Assembly: GCA_904394975.1 (NCBI GenBank)
Contig: CAJFNQ010000041.1
Span: forward strand, 1-56,088
Length of the DNA stretch: 56,088 nt
Direction of reading: 5' to 3'
Source of the DNA: Metaruminococcus_A gallistercoris
GTDB taxonomy: Bacteria; Bacillota; Clostridia; Oscillospirales; Ruminococcaceae
Below, in pieces: positions 26,901 through 33,184 of the stretch; within the stretch, counting starts at the first letter, position 1; each line of letters begins with the position of its first letter. A program made the translations under genes and the position numbers. Under the pieces are notes generated by a model. It saw only the letters and a program-made list of their open reading frames with translations. It was not told where the DNA came from and searched no databases.

Positions 26901-27127
26901 CTTCCATTTTGGGGATTCTTATTGGTCTGGTGCTGGGGATTTTCCTGCATCAGTTCGTCATTGTCACCGCTGAGGTGGACCTGGTCATGTTCATCCGGCA
27001 GATTCTTCCGCTCAGTTATGTTTGGGCGGCGCTTCTCACCTTTGGATTTACCCTTTTGGTCAATTTCTTCCTCCATTTCAAACTTAAGAAAATTGATATG
27101 GTTGAATCGCTTAAATCGGTGGAATAA
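23954..27127 (+). CDS. FtsX/MacB-type ABC permease with a large extracellular coiled-coil region
   Basis: A 1057-residue permease with duplicated FtsX-like halves. TM1 is near residues 18-38; then comes a MacB-PCD-like extracellular part (45-250). A long coiled coil (about 255-500), with repeated ELEDARQQLADGE-like heptads, leads into three helices at about 525-660. The second half has a helix near 695, another extracellular domain (715-900) and three terminal helices (925-1050). This layout fits mechanotransmitting exporters of peptides or lipids rather than importers. ATG 23954 follows the ATPase stop by two bases, so the genes are coupled. Substrate unknown. The coiled coil may reach across the peptidoglycan layer. 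Confidence 0.92.
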   Translation: MKYKSLMKDTRREIWRTKSRFFSIFAIILLGVSFFAGLKSTCPDMKLTAEEYYEDSHLMDYRLVSTYGFDEDDIAALREVDGVEGVMPGYSSGLIYLSGENEYVVKAYSYDYTAAGESNENYLNRPVLKEGRFPEKPGECVVEAGASAPDTFRVGNTITFSSGTDDPLSDTLDRESFEIVGIVESSMYISYERGNSTIGNGTVSAYVLLPASDFTSEVYTEVYVTMEEARSVSPFDSEYNDIIDRLSDPLKQAASNTVNSRYDEIVQEAEQELEDARQQLADGEKQQQEELASALEQIEQGERDYQNGLDEYNTGKTEFEQTIADARQQIDDAGAQIDAQQNQYQQALSLYQSVEQLAKTAQTGTPFTAEQQAVVDASASLNENFPTLLTAALVMGDPAAQQMLTAAMQQTSQTLDESASKLSAGRDELIAQSQQLTQKEEEGKAQFEAAYQELEDAKAQLEQARKDYETGKQESDAELEDARQKIADGEAELADLKAPEIYLFTRDDNVGYSNFSGDADKVDAVARIFPVFFIFVAALVCLTTMTRMIEEQRTSIGTLKALGYSKSAIAFKYLCYAFIASFSGSVLGLLIGFQLFPRVIFYAYSTLYHFPGFSAPFRWDYAVWCTVAAVACTGIATLCACYAELHSRPAQLMRPRPPKNGKRVFLERIGWFWSRLGFIHKVSVRNFFRYKKRVIMTVTGIAGCTALMLTGFGLTDSISTIVDKQFDSIFVYDVTVAYDGEIAQPERDSLHQLVESQSQVKEQVDVQQLNMSAVNEGSDVDCYLIIPEQPDEFETFVHLGARGSDETETLDDSGVIITEKLSRLLGLSVGDTLTLEDSDGKTVEAPVSGITENYLFHYVYMTPTLYQELYGEPFEPNVIYLNFNDDVDEQGQNAFSQAVLTDDNVLQVNRSDSMGNTFNDMIQSLNAVVVVIILAAGALALVVLYNLTNINVNERVRELATLKVLGFYDREVSAYIYRENVASSILGILIGLVLGIFLHQFVIVTAEVDLVMFIRQILPLSYVWAALLTFGFTLLVNFFLHFKLKKIDMVESLKSVE

Positions 27128-27137
27128 AATGTTTTAT

Positions 27138-27178
27138 GAACCCGGAACGCACTCAAAAATGCGTTTCGGGTTTGTGCG
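27138..27178 (+). terminator. Terminator of the ABC exporter operon
   Basis: Stem AACCCGgAACGCA / TGCGTTtCGGGTT with an eight-base loop, followed by a T-containing stretch. The final T-run is modest. Confidence 0.7.
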
Positions 27179-27250
27179 TTTGCAAAGCGGTTTTTATGCG
27201 GCATAAACAGCTGACGAAAGCGGGCAGACGTGTTAAGCCGCTAAATTTCC

Positions 27251-27279
27251 TTGACAGCCTGCGCAGAGTGTGCTATACT
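27251..27279 (+). promoter_or_regulatory. Promoter of the leuA T-box transcript
   Basis: Consensus TTGACA (27251-27256), 17-base spacer, TATACT (27274-27279). Transcription should begin near 27286, directly ahead of the T-box fold. Confidence 0.9.
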
Positions 27280-27285
27280 AAGTGT

Positions 27286-27566
27286 GTTAAAAATGAAATA
27301 CGTTGAAGAGGATCAGTAGCGTTTTTTGGCGTGAGCAGAGAGCTGTTGGCAGGTGAAAAACAGTGGCGGCGGGAACGTGAACTCACCTTGAAGTAGCTCG
27401 CTGAAATGTTAAAAAGTAGGTGGAGCCGGAGCCTGACCGTTACAGCAGGAGGATATAAGGCTTTTCAAAGTCCGTATCTGGTTAAAGTGCATGCGTGTGC
27501 ATGAAGAAGAGTGGTACCACGGAGTTTACCTTCGTCTCTTGTTTTGAGAGACGAAGGTTTTTTGTT
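27286..27566 (+). promoter_or_regulatory. T-box leader, leucine-specific (specifier CTC)
   Basis: tRNA-sensing riboswitch upstream of leuA. The K-turn-like GAAGAGGA...AGTA region is near 27305-27320 and the AGAGAG box near 27335. The specifier loop contains GAACTCAC with codon CTC (27382-27384), which would pair with uncharged tRNA-Leu(GAG). The T-box bulge region GTGGTACCACGG is at 27511-27522. The terminator stem ACCTTCGTCTCT / AGAGACGAAGGT plus T-run is at 27528-27563. Uncharged tRNA-Leu should stabilise the antiterminator and switch leuA on. The specifier agrees with the gene product, which strengthens both calls. Confidence 0.95.
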
Positions 27567-27641
27567 TTTCTGTGTACTATCCGTTCAGATGATTTGAAAA
27601 AGCCATGATACAAACCGAACATGATGAAGAGGTGGATGATT

Positions 27642-29303
27642 ATGGAAAACTGCAAAAAGTACACAAGAGGTTATTTTATGCCTCCCGTCAACGAGTACAA
27701 GTGGGTGAAGAAAGAGTATATCGACAAAGCGCCGATTTGGTGCAGCGTTGACCTGCGCGATGGCAACCAGTCGTTGATTGTTCCCATGAGTCTTGAAGAG
27801 AAGGTAGAGTTTTTTAAAGAGCTTGTCAAAATCGGATTTAAAGAGATTGAAGTTGGTTTTCCTGCCGCTTCGGAAACCGAATATGTTTTTCTCCGCACTT
27901 TAATTGAGCAGGACCTGATTCCGGACGACGTAACCATTCAGGTACTGACCCAATCGCGTGAGCACATCATCAAAAAAACCTTTGAAGCGCTGAAAGGCGC
28001 GAAGAACGCGGTCGTTCATCTTTACAATTCCACTTCGGTGGCTCAGCGGGAACAGGTGTTCCGTAAATCCAAAGAAGAAATCATTGACATTGCTGTATTC
28101 GGCGCAAAAATGCTGAAAGAATACGCGCAAAAAGTAGAAGGGAACTTTAAGTTTGAGTATTCCCCTGAAAGCTTTACGGGAACTGAAATGGAATTTGCGC
28201 TTGAAATCTGCAATGCTGTGCTGGATATCTGGAAACCAACGCCGGATAATAAGGTCATCATCAACCTTCCGGTCACCGTCTCCATGTCGCTTCCACACGT
28301 TTACGCCAATCAGGTGGAATATATGTGCGACCATTTGAAATACCGTGAAAACGTGATCGTTTCGCTTCATCCCCACAACGACCGGGGCTGTGCGGTGGCG
28401 GATTCCGAACTCGGCTTGCTTGCCGGCGCAGATCGAATTGAAGGAACTCTGTTTGGCAATGGTGAGCGTACCGGCAATGTCGATATTGTGACCCTTGCCT
28501 TGAATATGTACTCTCACGGTGTTGACCCTGAACTGAACTTTGAAAATCTTCCGGAAATCGTACAACTTTATGAACGGATCACCGATATGCGGGTATATGA
28601 GCGCCAGCCGTACAGCGGAAAACTGGTCTTTGCCGCTTTCTCCGGCTCGCATCAGGATGCGATCGCCAAAGGCATGAAATGGCGGGAAGAGAAAGATCCG
28701 GATCATTGGACCGTTCCGTACCTGCCCATCGACCCGAAAGATATCGGCAGGGAGTACGAGAGCGATGTCATCCGCATCAACAGCCAGTCTGGCAAAGGCG
28801 GCATTGGATTCCTGCTCCAGCAGCATTATGGCTTTGATCTTCCGGCGAAAATGCGCGAGTCGTTTGGTTATCTGGTAAAAGGCGTTTCCGATCATATGCA
28901 CAAAGAGCTGAAGCCGAAAGAGGTTTACGATATTTTTGTGAAGAGTTACATCAATATCGTCGAACCGGTTATCCTTAAGGAATGCCATTTCCGTCAGGCT
29001 GGCCAGATTGAGGCAAGCGTTACCATTCTTGAAAACCATAAAAATGTGGTGCTTTCCGGAAAAGGAAACGGCCGTTTGGATGCGGTCAGCAACGCGATCA
29101 AACAGCATTACGGCCTTTCTTATACAATCGTGACCTACGAAGAGCATGCGCTTGAAAAAGGTTCCGATTCCAAGGCGGTCTCCTATGTTGGCATTGCGGA
29201 CCGGGATGGCAAGGTCTATTGGGGCGCCGGCGTTCATACCGATATTATCACTTCTTCGATTTACGCGCTGGTCAGTGCGGTAAACCGAATGATGAACAGC
29301 TGA
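27642..29303 (+). CDS. leuA: 2-isopropylmalate synthase
   Basis: First committed enzyme of leucine synthesis: condenses acetyl-CoA with 2-oxoisovalerate in the cytoplasm. The 553-residue chain has the HMGL-like TIM barrel (about 25-310) with CSVDLRDGNQSL near 34. The metal ligands are in SLHPHNDRG near 240 and GNGERTGNVD near 278. A linker follows, then the C-terminal allosteric LeuA dimer domain (about 425-550). It is the longer LeuA type (yeast/actinobacterial-like). I start at ATG 27642 because AAGAGGTGG precedes it; an ATG at 27621 is upstream of that site. leuB, leuC and leuD are not nearby. Confidence 0.96.
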   Translation: MENCKKYTRGYFMPPVNEYKWVKKEYIDKAPIWCSVDLRDGNQSLIVPMSLEEKVEFFKELVKIGFKEIEVGFPAASETEYVFLRTLIEQDLIPDDVTIQVLTQSREHIIKKTFEALKGAKNAVVHLYNSTSVAQREQVFRKSKEEIIDIAVFGAKMLKEYAQKVEGNFKFEYSPESFTGTEMEFALEICNAVLDIWKPTPDNKVIINLPVTVSMSLPHVYANQVEYMCDHLKYRENVIVSLHPHNDRGCAVADSELGLLAGADRIEGTLFGNGERTGNVDIVTLALNMYSHGVDPELNFENLPEIVQLYERITDMRVYERQPYSGKLVFAAFSGSHQDAIAKGMKWREEKDPDHWTVPYLPIDPKDIGREYESDVIRINSQSGKGGIGFLLQQHYGFDLPAKMRESFGYLVKGVSDHMHKELKPKEVYDIFVKSYINIVEPVILKECHFRQAGQIEASVTILENHKNVVLSGKGNGRLDAVSNAIKQHYGLSYTIVTYEEHALEKGSDSKAVSYVGIADRDGKVYWGAGVHTDIITSSIYALVSAVNRMMNS

Positions 29304-29325
29304 TCTTCAAACACAAGATAAAAGC

Positions 29326-29373
29326 AAATTCCTCCGAAAAGGCGTTTTGGTGCCTTTTCGGAGGAATTTTGTT
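29326..29373. terminator. Terminator of leuA
   Basis: Stem AATTCCTCCGAAAAGGC / GCCTTTTCGGAGGAATT with T-run. It lies between leuA and the convergent TauE-like pair and could serve both. Confidence 0.93.
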
Positions 29374-29396
29374 GTTTATTTCAATTTGTGGATGTT

Positions 29397-29828
29397 TCAG
29401 GGAATCGTGTGCAGTTCCAACTCGTCTTTTTGGTCGTTCGGTTTCTTTTCTGTGGGGTTCGGCGGTTTGCGAAAAGCGTTTACAAGTTCCCGAACACCAA
29501 TCGCGAGCACAAAAACGGCGAAGAGCTTAGTCAGCCATTCAGACCCCAGAAGGGTGGCGGCGTAAACCCCGATAAAAACTCCGAGCGCGGCGGAAACCGT
29601 GCTGGGAAGGAGAACGGAGGTTTCTACCATTTTGTTTTTAATGTGGATGATGAGTGATACCACGGCGATTGGAAGAAAGAAAATTAAATTCGTCCCCTGC
29701 GCTTCCAGCTGCGGAACACCCGCGAACAATGTCAGGTAGAGAACCAGCACAAAACCGCCGCCAAGGCCCATGGAGGCGGTGATTCCGGTTAGAAAGGCAA
29801 CCGCGCAGATATAGATCCAGTCCATCAT
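29397..29828 (-). CDS. Half-size TauE/SafE permease, C-terminal partner
   Basis: A 143-residue membrane protein with about four helices. It holds one TauE/SafE repeat: FLTGITASMGLGGGFVLVLY near residue 12 is the glycine-rich opening of the repeat, and GTNLIFFLPIAVVSLIIH near 46 the second signature. Full-length family proteins (sulfite/organosulfur or other anion exporters) have two such repeats in one chain of about 250 residues. The second repeat here is the adjacent gene, whose stop overlaps this start (ATGA). An ATG at 29825 is an equally good start. The polar C-terminus (KPPNPTEKKPNDQKDE) is probably cytoplasmic. Confidence 0.85.
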   Translation of the reverse strand: MMDWIYICAVAFLTGITASMGLGGGFVLVLYLTLFAGVPQLEAQGTNLIFFLPIAVVSLIIHIKNKMVETSVLLPSTVSAALGVFIGVYAATLLGSEWLTKLFAVFVLAIGVRELVNAFRKPPNPTEKKPNDQKDELELHTIP

Positions 29829-30190
29829 GGTATCAGCATCCTGATTGCTCCGGCAATGATCAGGCCTGCAAAAATGCATTTGAGCCATTTGACCGAAATC
29901 TTTTTTAACAGAATGGCGCCTACCGCCGCGCCGACCATGCCGGCGGGAAGATATGCGGCACTTGAAGACAGATCAATGTTCCCGGCGAAATAGTAGAGCA
30001 CAGCGCTGATAAGGCTGGTTGGGAGTATGATTGCAATCGAGGTCGCATGGGCCTTTTTGGCGGGAATTCCGGATTTTTCAAGCAGGGGAACGGCCACCAC
30101 ACCGCCGCCCGCTCCGAACAGTCCGTTTAATATGCCTGAAGCAAAACCGAGCAGGCTGTATTTACCCCAGCGTTTCAAGTTGATTTTCAA
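29825..30190 (-). CDS. Half-size TauE/SafE permease, N-terminal partner
   Basis: A 121-residue protein with about four helices carrying one TauE/SafE repeat. LLGFASGILNGLFGAGGGVV is near residue 12 and HATSIAIILPTSLISAVLYY near 48. The start is TTG at 30190, supported by AAGGAGG at the right distance; no ATG is available. The stop overlaps the next half by four bases, so equal translation and assembly of a heterodimeric carrier are likely. The substrate is unknown; sulfite, sulfoacetate or other anions are family precedents. Confidence 0.85.
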   Translation of the reverse strand: MKINLKRWGKYSLLGFASGILNGLFGAGGGVVAVPLLEKSGIPAKKAHATSIAIILPTSLISAVLYYFAGNIDLSSSAAYLPAGMVGAAVGAILLKKISVKWLKCIFAGLIIAGAIRMLIP

Positions 30191-30267
30191 GCCGTTTCCT
30201 CCTTGCTTTTTTATTAGTATGGGTGGAAGCGGCAGCTTTTATGAGAAAAAACCAGAAAGTTTCGGAC

Positions 30268-30306
30268 AAATGAAAAGGCCGGGTAATTTCTACCCGGCCG
30301 ATTTTT
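30268..30306. terminator. Strong hairpin with T-runs on both strands
   Basis: Stem GGCCGGGTA / TACCCGGCC with a short A/T loop. TTTT follows on the minus strand, where it ends the structured RNA candidate ahead of the TauE pair, and GATTTTTT follows on the plus strand. Confidence 0.85.
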
Positions 30307-30503
30307 TATAGTACCGCCTTGAAGTCGTGCAGCAATTAAAAACCCGGTCCTTCTAGACAGGGTGGATATCATCCTGAAAAGTTCGCGCTCCCTTCTTCCG
30401 CACGGCGGCGGGAGGTCTGCATCCCCTTCCCAGAGTCAGATTCCTTTAATTAAGTGTCGGATTAATTAGCCACACTAACTAAACAAGGCAGAAAGTATTT
30501 GTT
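30306..30503 (-). ncRNA. Structured RNA candidate (6S-like or leader RNA)
   Basis: No protein fits here, but the minus strand has a promoter and a terminator about 200 bases apart. Ends pair: CTGCCTTG (30491-30484) with CAAGGCGG (30321-30314). The next segment, AGTTAGTGTGGC, pairs with GCTGCACGACTT with one bulge. Inside is a hairpin CTCCC-CCGC / GCGG-GGGAG near 30388-30414. A closing stem with an inner irregular stem and ~200-base length resemble 6S RNA, but I cannot match conserved 6S sequence. It could instead be a cis-regulatory leader of the TauE pair 80 bases downstream, with the 30268-30306 hairpin as attenuator. SRP RNA and tmRNA motifs are absent. Confidence 0.5.
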
Positions 30504-30509
30504 ACCACT

Positions 30510-30537
30510 ATTATAGCATAACCAAAGTGAAAATCAA
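30510..30537 (-). promoter_or_regulatory. Promoter of the structured RNA
   Basis: On the minus strand, TTGATT (30537-30532), 16-base spacer, TATAAT (30515-30510). The predicted start near 30503 leaves about a dozen bases before the closing stem of the RNA. Confidence 0.7.
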
Positions 30538-30555
30538 GAGTGCGCCGCGAATTGA

Positions 30556-30879
30556 TTATTCGTCAGTTTCCTCTACGTCTTCGTCCATGTTGTCTTCAAA
30601 CATATTGTCTAAACGTTCCAAAAAGAGGGCGCCGACTTTTTCATATTCCTCATCATCATCGATCGAAGCCATCATCTCTTCGCCGTCAACCATTTCGGAT
30701 TTCAAAATGACCAGGTCGCCATCGTCTTCCAGCGACTCTTCCGGTTTTTCAAAATAGGGGATAAGTGCAAAATAACGCTGATCCTCCAGGTCCATGACGT
30801 CAAGCAGCTCAAACGCCTGCTCATTGCCTTCTTCGTCGATCAGGGTGTAAATGTCCGGTGTCATATCCATTTCGTTCAT
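30556..30879 (-). CDS. DUF1292 family protein
   Basis: A 107-residue, very acidic protein. The DUF1292 pattern TLIDEEGNEQAFELLDVMDL is at about residues 12-31, followed by QRYFALIPY and a long Asp/Glu-rich C-terminus. The family is widespread in Firmicutes, often beside ruvX and ireB, with no known function; here it is alone. ATG 30879 follows AAGGAG; the ATG at 30921 lacks a site. An 8-bp inverted repeat lies just upstream (30903-30940). Confidence 0.9.
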   Translation of the reverse strand: MNEMDMTPDIYTLIDEEGNEQAFELLDVMDLEDQRYFALIPYFEKPEESLEDDGDLVILKSEMVDGEEMMASIDDDEEYEKVGALFLERLDNMFEDNMDEDVEETDE

Positions 30880-30902
30880 AATGTTCTCCTTATCATATAA
30901 AA

Positions 30903-30940
30903 TTGCCGCAAAACCCGTCAATATACATTCTGTGCGGCAA
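30903..30940. repeat. Inverted repeat upstream of the DUF1292 gene
   Basis: Perfect 8-bp arms TTGCCGCA (30903-30910) and TGCGGCAA (30933-30940) separated by 22 bases, starting 24 bases before the DUF1292 ATG. Possible regulator site or short 5' hairpin. Confidence 0.55.
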
Positions 30941-31081
30941 ACCCAATAAAATAATTTTATCGAAAATAATCGTTAAAGTCAATTCCTTTCCTGTGAACTT
31001 TTTATTTCAGGAAGCAGTTTTTTATGTTGAAAGTATGTGCATATTATTAACAAAAAAAATAAAAAAATTTCAAAAAAACTA

Positions 31082-31110
31082 TTGACATAATAGAAAAGAG
31101 GGTGTATATT
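31082..31110 (+). promoter_or_regulatory. Strong promoter of the repeat/minigene locus
   Basis: Consensus TTGACA (31082-31087), 17-base spacer, TATATT (31105-31110). A 6-bp inverted repeat GTTAAG / CTTAAC (31126-31131, 31148-31153) follows in the leader. Confidence 0.88.
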
Positions 31111-31172
31111 ATAGACAGAAAGAAAGTTAAGGGATTAAGAGAAAGAACTTAACGAAGAAAGAGGTGTTTCCA

Positions 31173-31235
31173 ATGGGTTTAGATGAACAGCATTACGAAC
31201 CCGGTATGGAAAAGATTGCGGAGGCTTCTTTTTAA
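31173..31235 (+). CDS. 20-residue peptide ORF of unknown function
   Basis: The ORF encodes MGLDEQHYEPGMEKIAEASF and ends with TAA. It has the signals of a real gene: the consensus promoter 63 bases upstream, and AAGAGGTG seven bases before ATG 31173. The peptide is acidic and soluble, with no signal sequence, no Cys and no double-glycine leader. It could be a leader peptide, a small regulatory protein, or the surviving N-terminus of a decayed gene. Support for the last view comes from another frame: after a TGA near 31250 it stays open for 46 codons and ends in KKVSPMYR at the first downstream repeat. No family recognised. Confidence 0.5.
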   Translation: MGLDEQHYEPGMEKIAEASF

Positions 31236-31369
31236 AGATGGTGCTTTTTGAATTGCAGGGCAGCAGGCCATTGCAAGCAAAGCTATTGAAGTGATTATAC
31301 TACTTTTTGATAAAGCGATTCGCAAGCTGCGGTCAGATTGGCAGTTTGTTTTTCCAACCGGAAATATGA

Positions 31370-32062
31370 AAAAGGTGAGTCCGATGTACCGGTAAAAGAT
31401 CGGTAAAAGCTAATTCATCTTGCAGAAGATGAACCACAGATTGGCAGTCAAAAAAACAGATTTGATTTTTATAAAGAAACAAACTGGAAATGCCGGTTGT
31501 GGAAACGTTGATTCATCAATTGATATGGTGAAACCAAGAGTATCGTAAGACGGTGATAGATTTCGTATAACAGGAATTGATTTTATACCGTAGTTGATCC
31601 TTTGTTGATCCCTTATGAAAGGTGAGTCCGATGTACCAGTAAATTTGGAGACAGCAGTTCAGTAAAATGAATTGAATGCCCAAGGCAGAAAACGTTGATT
31701 CGTTTTGACGAAAAGCAGGTCGGCGCTGTGAAGATAGTTGCAGGTTCGCTTTTCAGTAAACGGAGAAGCGGCTTTCAAAAGCGAAAAATGTTTCATCTGT
31801 TATGGAGAGTGAGTCCGATGTGCCAGTAACGGCGGTGACAAATATCAGTTTTCGCAAGATTGAATGGATTGTTCTGCGAATGGTAAACGTTCGTTTCATC
31901 TTTAACAGAAAGGTGAGTCCAATGTACTGATTAACAGTGCAACGATGTTTCTTTAATTATAACGTGTGAGGTGATGGCGAATGTTCCGTCACAATCATAT
32001 TGGTATATTAAAGTTTGAATAGCATGGTAAGGAGTGAGTCCGCCGGACACGTTAGCTTTTTA
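31370..32062 (+). repeat. Five degenerate copies of a GTGAGTCCGATGTAC element in an untranslated-looking locus
   Basis: Copies start near 31370, 31618, 31804, 31909 and 32029, spaced 247, 186, 106 and 120 bases. The core AGGTGAGTCCGATGTACC is nearly invariant in copies 1 and 2, has single changes in 3 and 4, and keeps only GGAGTGAGTCCG in copy 5. Each core contains a Shine-Dalgarno-like AAGGTGA or AGGAGTGA. Copies 1-4 then have ATG and a stop two or three codons on (Met-Tyr-Arg, Met-Tyr-Gln, Met-Cys-Gln, Met-Tyr). A different frame gives E-S-D-V-P-V in copies 1-3. Flanks share weaker similarity (AACGTTGATTCRT, CAGATTGGCAGT). No open frame over 60 codons. The stretch is visibly A/T-richer than its neighbours. 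Confidence 0.75.
31802..31930 (+). other. 42-codon open frame across repeat copies 3 and 4 (doubtful gene)
   Basis: ATG 31802 opens MESESDVPVTAVTN and runs to TGA at 31930, ending in FNRKVSPMY. It thus uses the ESDVPV frame of copy 3 and the VSPMY frame of copy 4. There is no ribosome site before the ATG. A related 16-codon frame (31615-31665, MKGESDVPVNLETAVQ) covers copy 2. Noted as possible coding relics, not claimed as genes. Confidence 0.25.
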
Positions 32063-32102
32063 GTTGACTTTCTTTTGAAATAATTTAATATGGTTTATGC
32101 GG

Positions 32103-32136
32103 CGGGGGAAAGAACGAGTTGTTCTTTCCTCCGTTT
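32103..32136 (+). terminator. Hairpin at the 3' end of the repeat locus
   Basis: A 13-bp stem CGGGGGAAAGAAC / GTTCTTTCCTCCG (one wobble) with a five-base loop, followed by TTTGTGTTG. Weak T-run; probably a first 3' stabilising hairpin before the stronger one. Confidence 0.6.
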
Positions 32137-32145
32137 GTGTTGTGT

Positions 32146-32180
32146 AAAAAGCCGGCAACTTTATTGCCGGCTTTTTGTTT
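32146..32180. terminator. Bidirectional terminator between the repeat locus and the methyltransferase
   Basis: Stem AAAAAGCCGGCAA / TTGCCGGCTTTTT with a four-base loop, T-runs on both strands. It ends the plus-strand repeat transcript and the convergent methyltransferase gene. Confidence 0.93.
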
Positions 32181-32188
32181 TGGGATAA

Positions 32189-32926
32189 TCATCGCTCTTT
32201 CTTTGCCACCGCCTTGACAAGTAACATCATTGGGCGGCGGAGTTCATCCTTCATCCCGGGAATATCCATCATTTCTTTAGAAGGCTCTGCTTCCTCTGCA
32301 GCTTTGATCTCAAAACCGTGATTCAACAAACCCATTAAAATTTGGGTAAGCGTGTGATGATATTTCATAATATCACATCCTAAAAAATGTGTATTTCTTT
32401 TTCCGGAGATAAAATAATCGTCAACCGGCCAATGCTGTGGTTTCCCATCGGCTGCATAAAACCAGTCTTGCTCAACGCCTGCTGTAAAAACCGGATGCTC
32501 GATGTTAAAAAGGAATACCCCATCCGTTTTCAATGTTTCATGTACCTTTTTGAATATCTCATCTATGTTCTCTACATAATGCAGAGCCAAATTGGAGATC
32601 ACGCAATCCCATGTGTTTTTCGGGTAATCGTACTCTTCTATGCCGCAAACACGATATTGGATGCGTTTGTCAGCGTTTCGCCTTTGGGCTTCTGCAATCA
32701 TTTTCTGGCTTAAATCAATCCCTAAGGCCTGCTCAGCGCCCTGTTCGATTGCGAATTTACAATGCCACCCATAGCCACAGCCCAAATCAAGCACCTTCTT
32801 TCCTTGCAGTTGCGGAAACAAGGGCTTTAGTTGGTGCCATTCTCCGGCAGCGCTTAAACCGTTTTGACTGCGTGCCATGTTCGCATATTGCTTGAAAAAT
32901 TTTTCGTTATCATATTCGTTTTTCAT
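32189..32926 (-). CDS. Class I SAM-dependent methyltransferase (UbiE/COQ5-like)
   Basis: A 245-residue Rossmann-fold methyltransferase. SAM motif I is VLDLGCGYGWHC near residue 45, motif II around ALGIDLS near 68, and the motif IV region is WDCVISNLALHYV near 108. The substrate is not predictable; a small molecule is more likely than nucleic acid. ATG 32926 follows AAAGGAA; the frame is open 63 bases upstream without a site. It is a single-gene unit. Confidence 0.9.
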   Translation of the reverse strand: MKNEYDNEKFFKQYANMARSQNGLSAAGEWHQLKPLFPQLQGKKVLDLGCGYGWHCKFAIEQGAEQALGIDLSQKMIAEAQRRNADKRIQYRVCGIEEYDYPKNTWDCVISNLALHYVENIDEIFKKVHETLKTDGVFLFNIEHPVFTAGVEQDWFYAADGKPQHWPVDDYFISGKRNTHFLGCDIMKYHHTLTQILMGLLNHGFEIKAAEEAEPSKEMMDIPGMKDELRRPMMLLVKAVAKKER

Positions 32927-33125
32927 TGTTATTTTCCTTTGTGTTTTACTCGCATCATTTGTTTTTTGTAAAAAGATAAACTGTTCCACTTCGGCTTTTT
33001 AAATAACATTTTATTTGTCTTGGCTGCTCTGTTGTGTCTGTTCGCATTTTCGGTTAAATCATTTGGCTTTGTAAGAAATTTCTATTGTGACGTGTTTTGC
33101 GTTTCGTTTCAGTTACAGACAAACG

Positions 33126-33164
33126 AAAAGGGAGACCGCTTTTTTACAAAGCATCTCCCTTATA
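33126..33164 (-). terminator. Terminator of the citrate synthase gene
   Basis: On the minus strand a stem AAGGGAGA-GCTTT / AAGC-TCTCCCTT followed by TTTTCGTTTG. Confidence 0.75.
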
Positions 33165-33184
33165 CGCTGTTGTTGGTGTGTTGG

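Noticed and set aside
27900..29237. 445-codon open frame on the minus strand
   Set aside because: It lies wholly inside leuA in antisense; leuA has full family signatures and a T-box.
30306..30503. SRP RNA or tmRNA
   Set aside because: The conserved SRP loop (GGAAG with GCAGCC context) is missing, and there is no tmRNA tag frame or TTCGATTCCC 3' end.
30892..30921. Promoter TTGACG-18-TATGAT on the minus strand for DUF1292
   Set aside because: The implied transcription start would fall inside the ribosome binding site of the gene, leaving it untranslatable.
31370..32062. The GTGAGTCCGATGTAC repeats as a CRISPR array
   Set aside because: Spacing varies from 106 to 247 bases, the copies diverge, the spacers resemble each other, and no cas gene is present.
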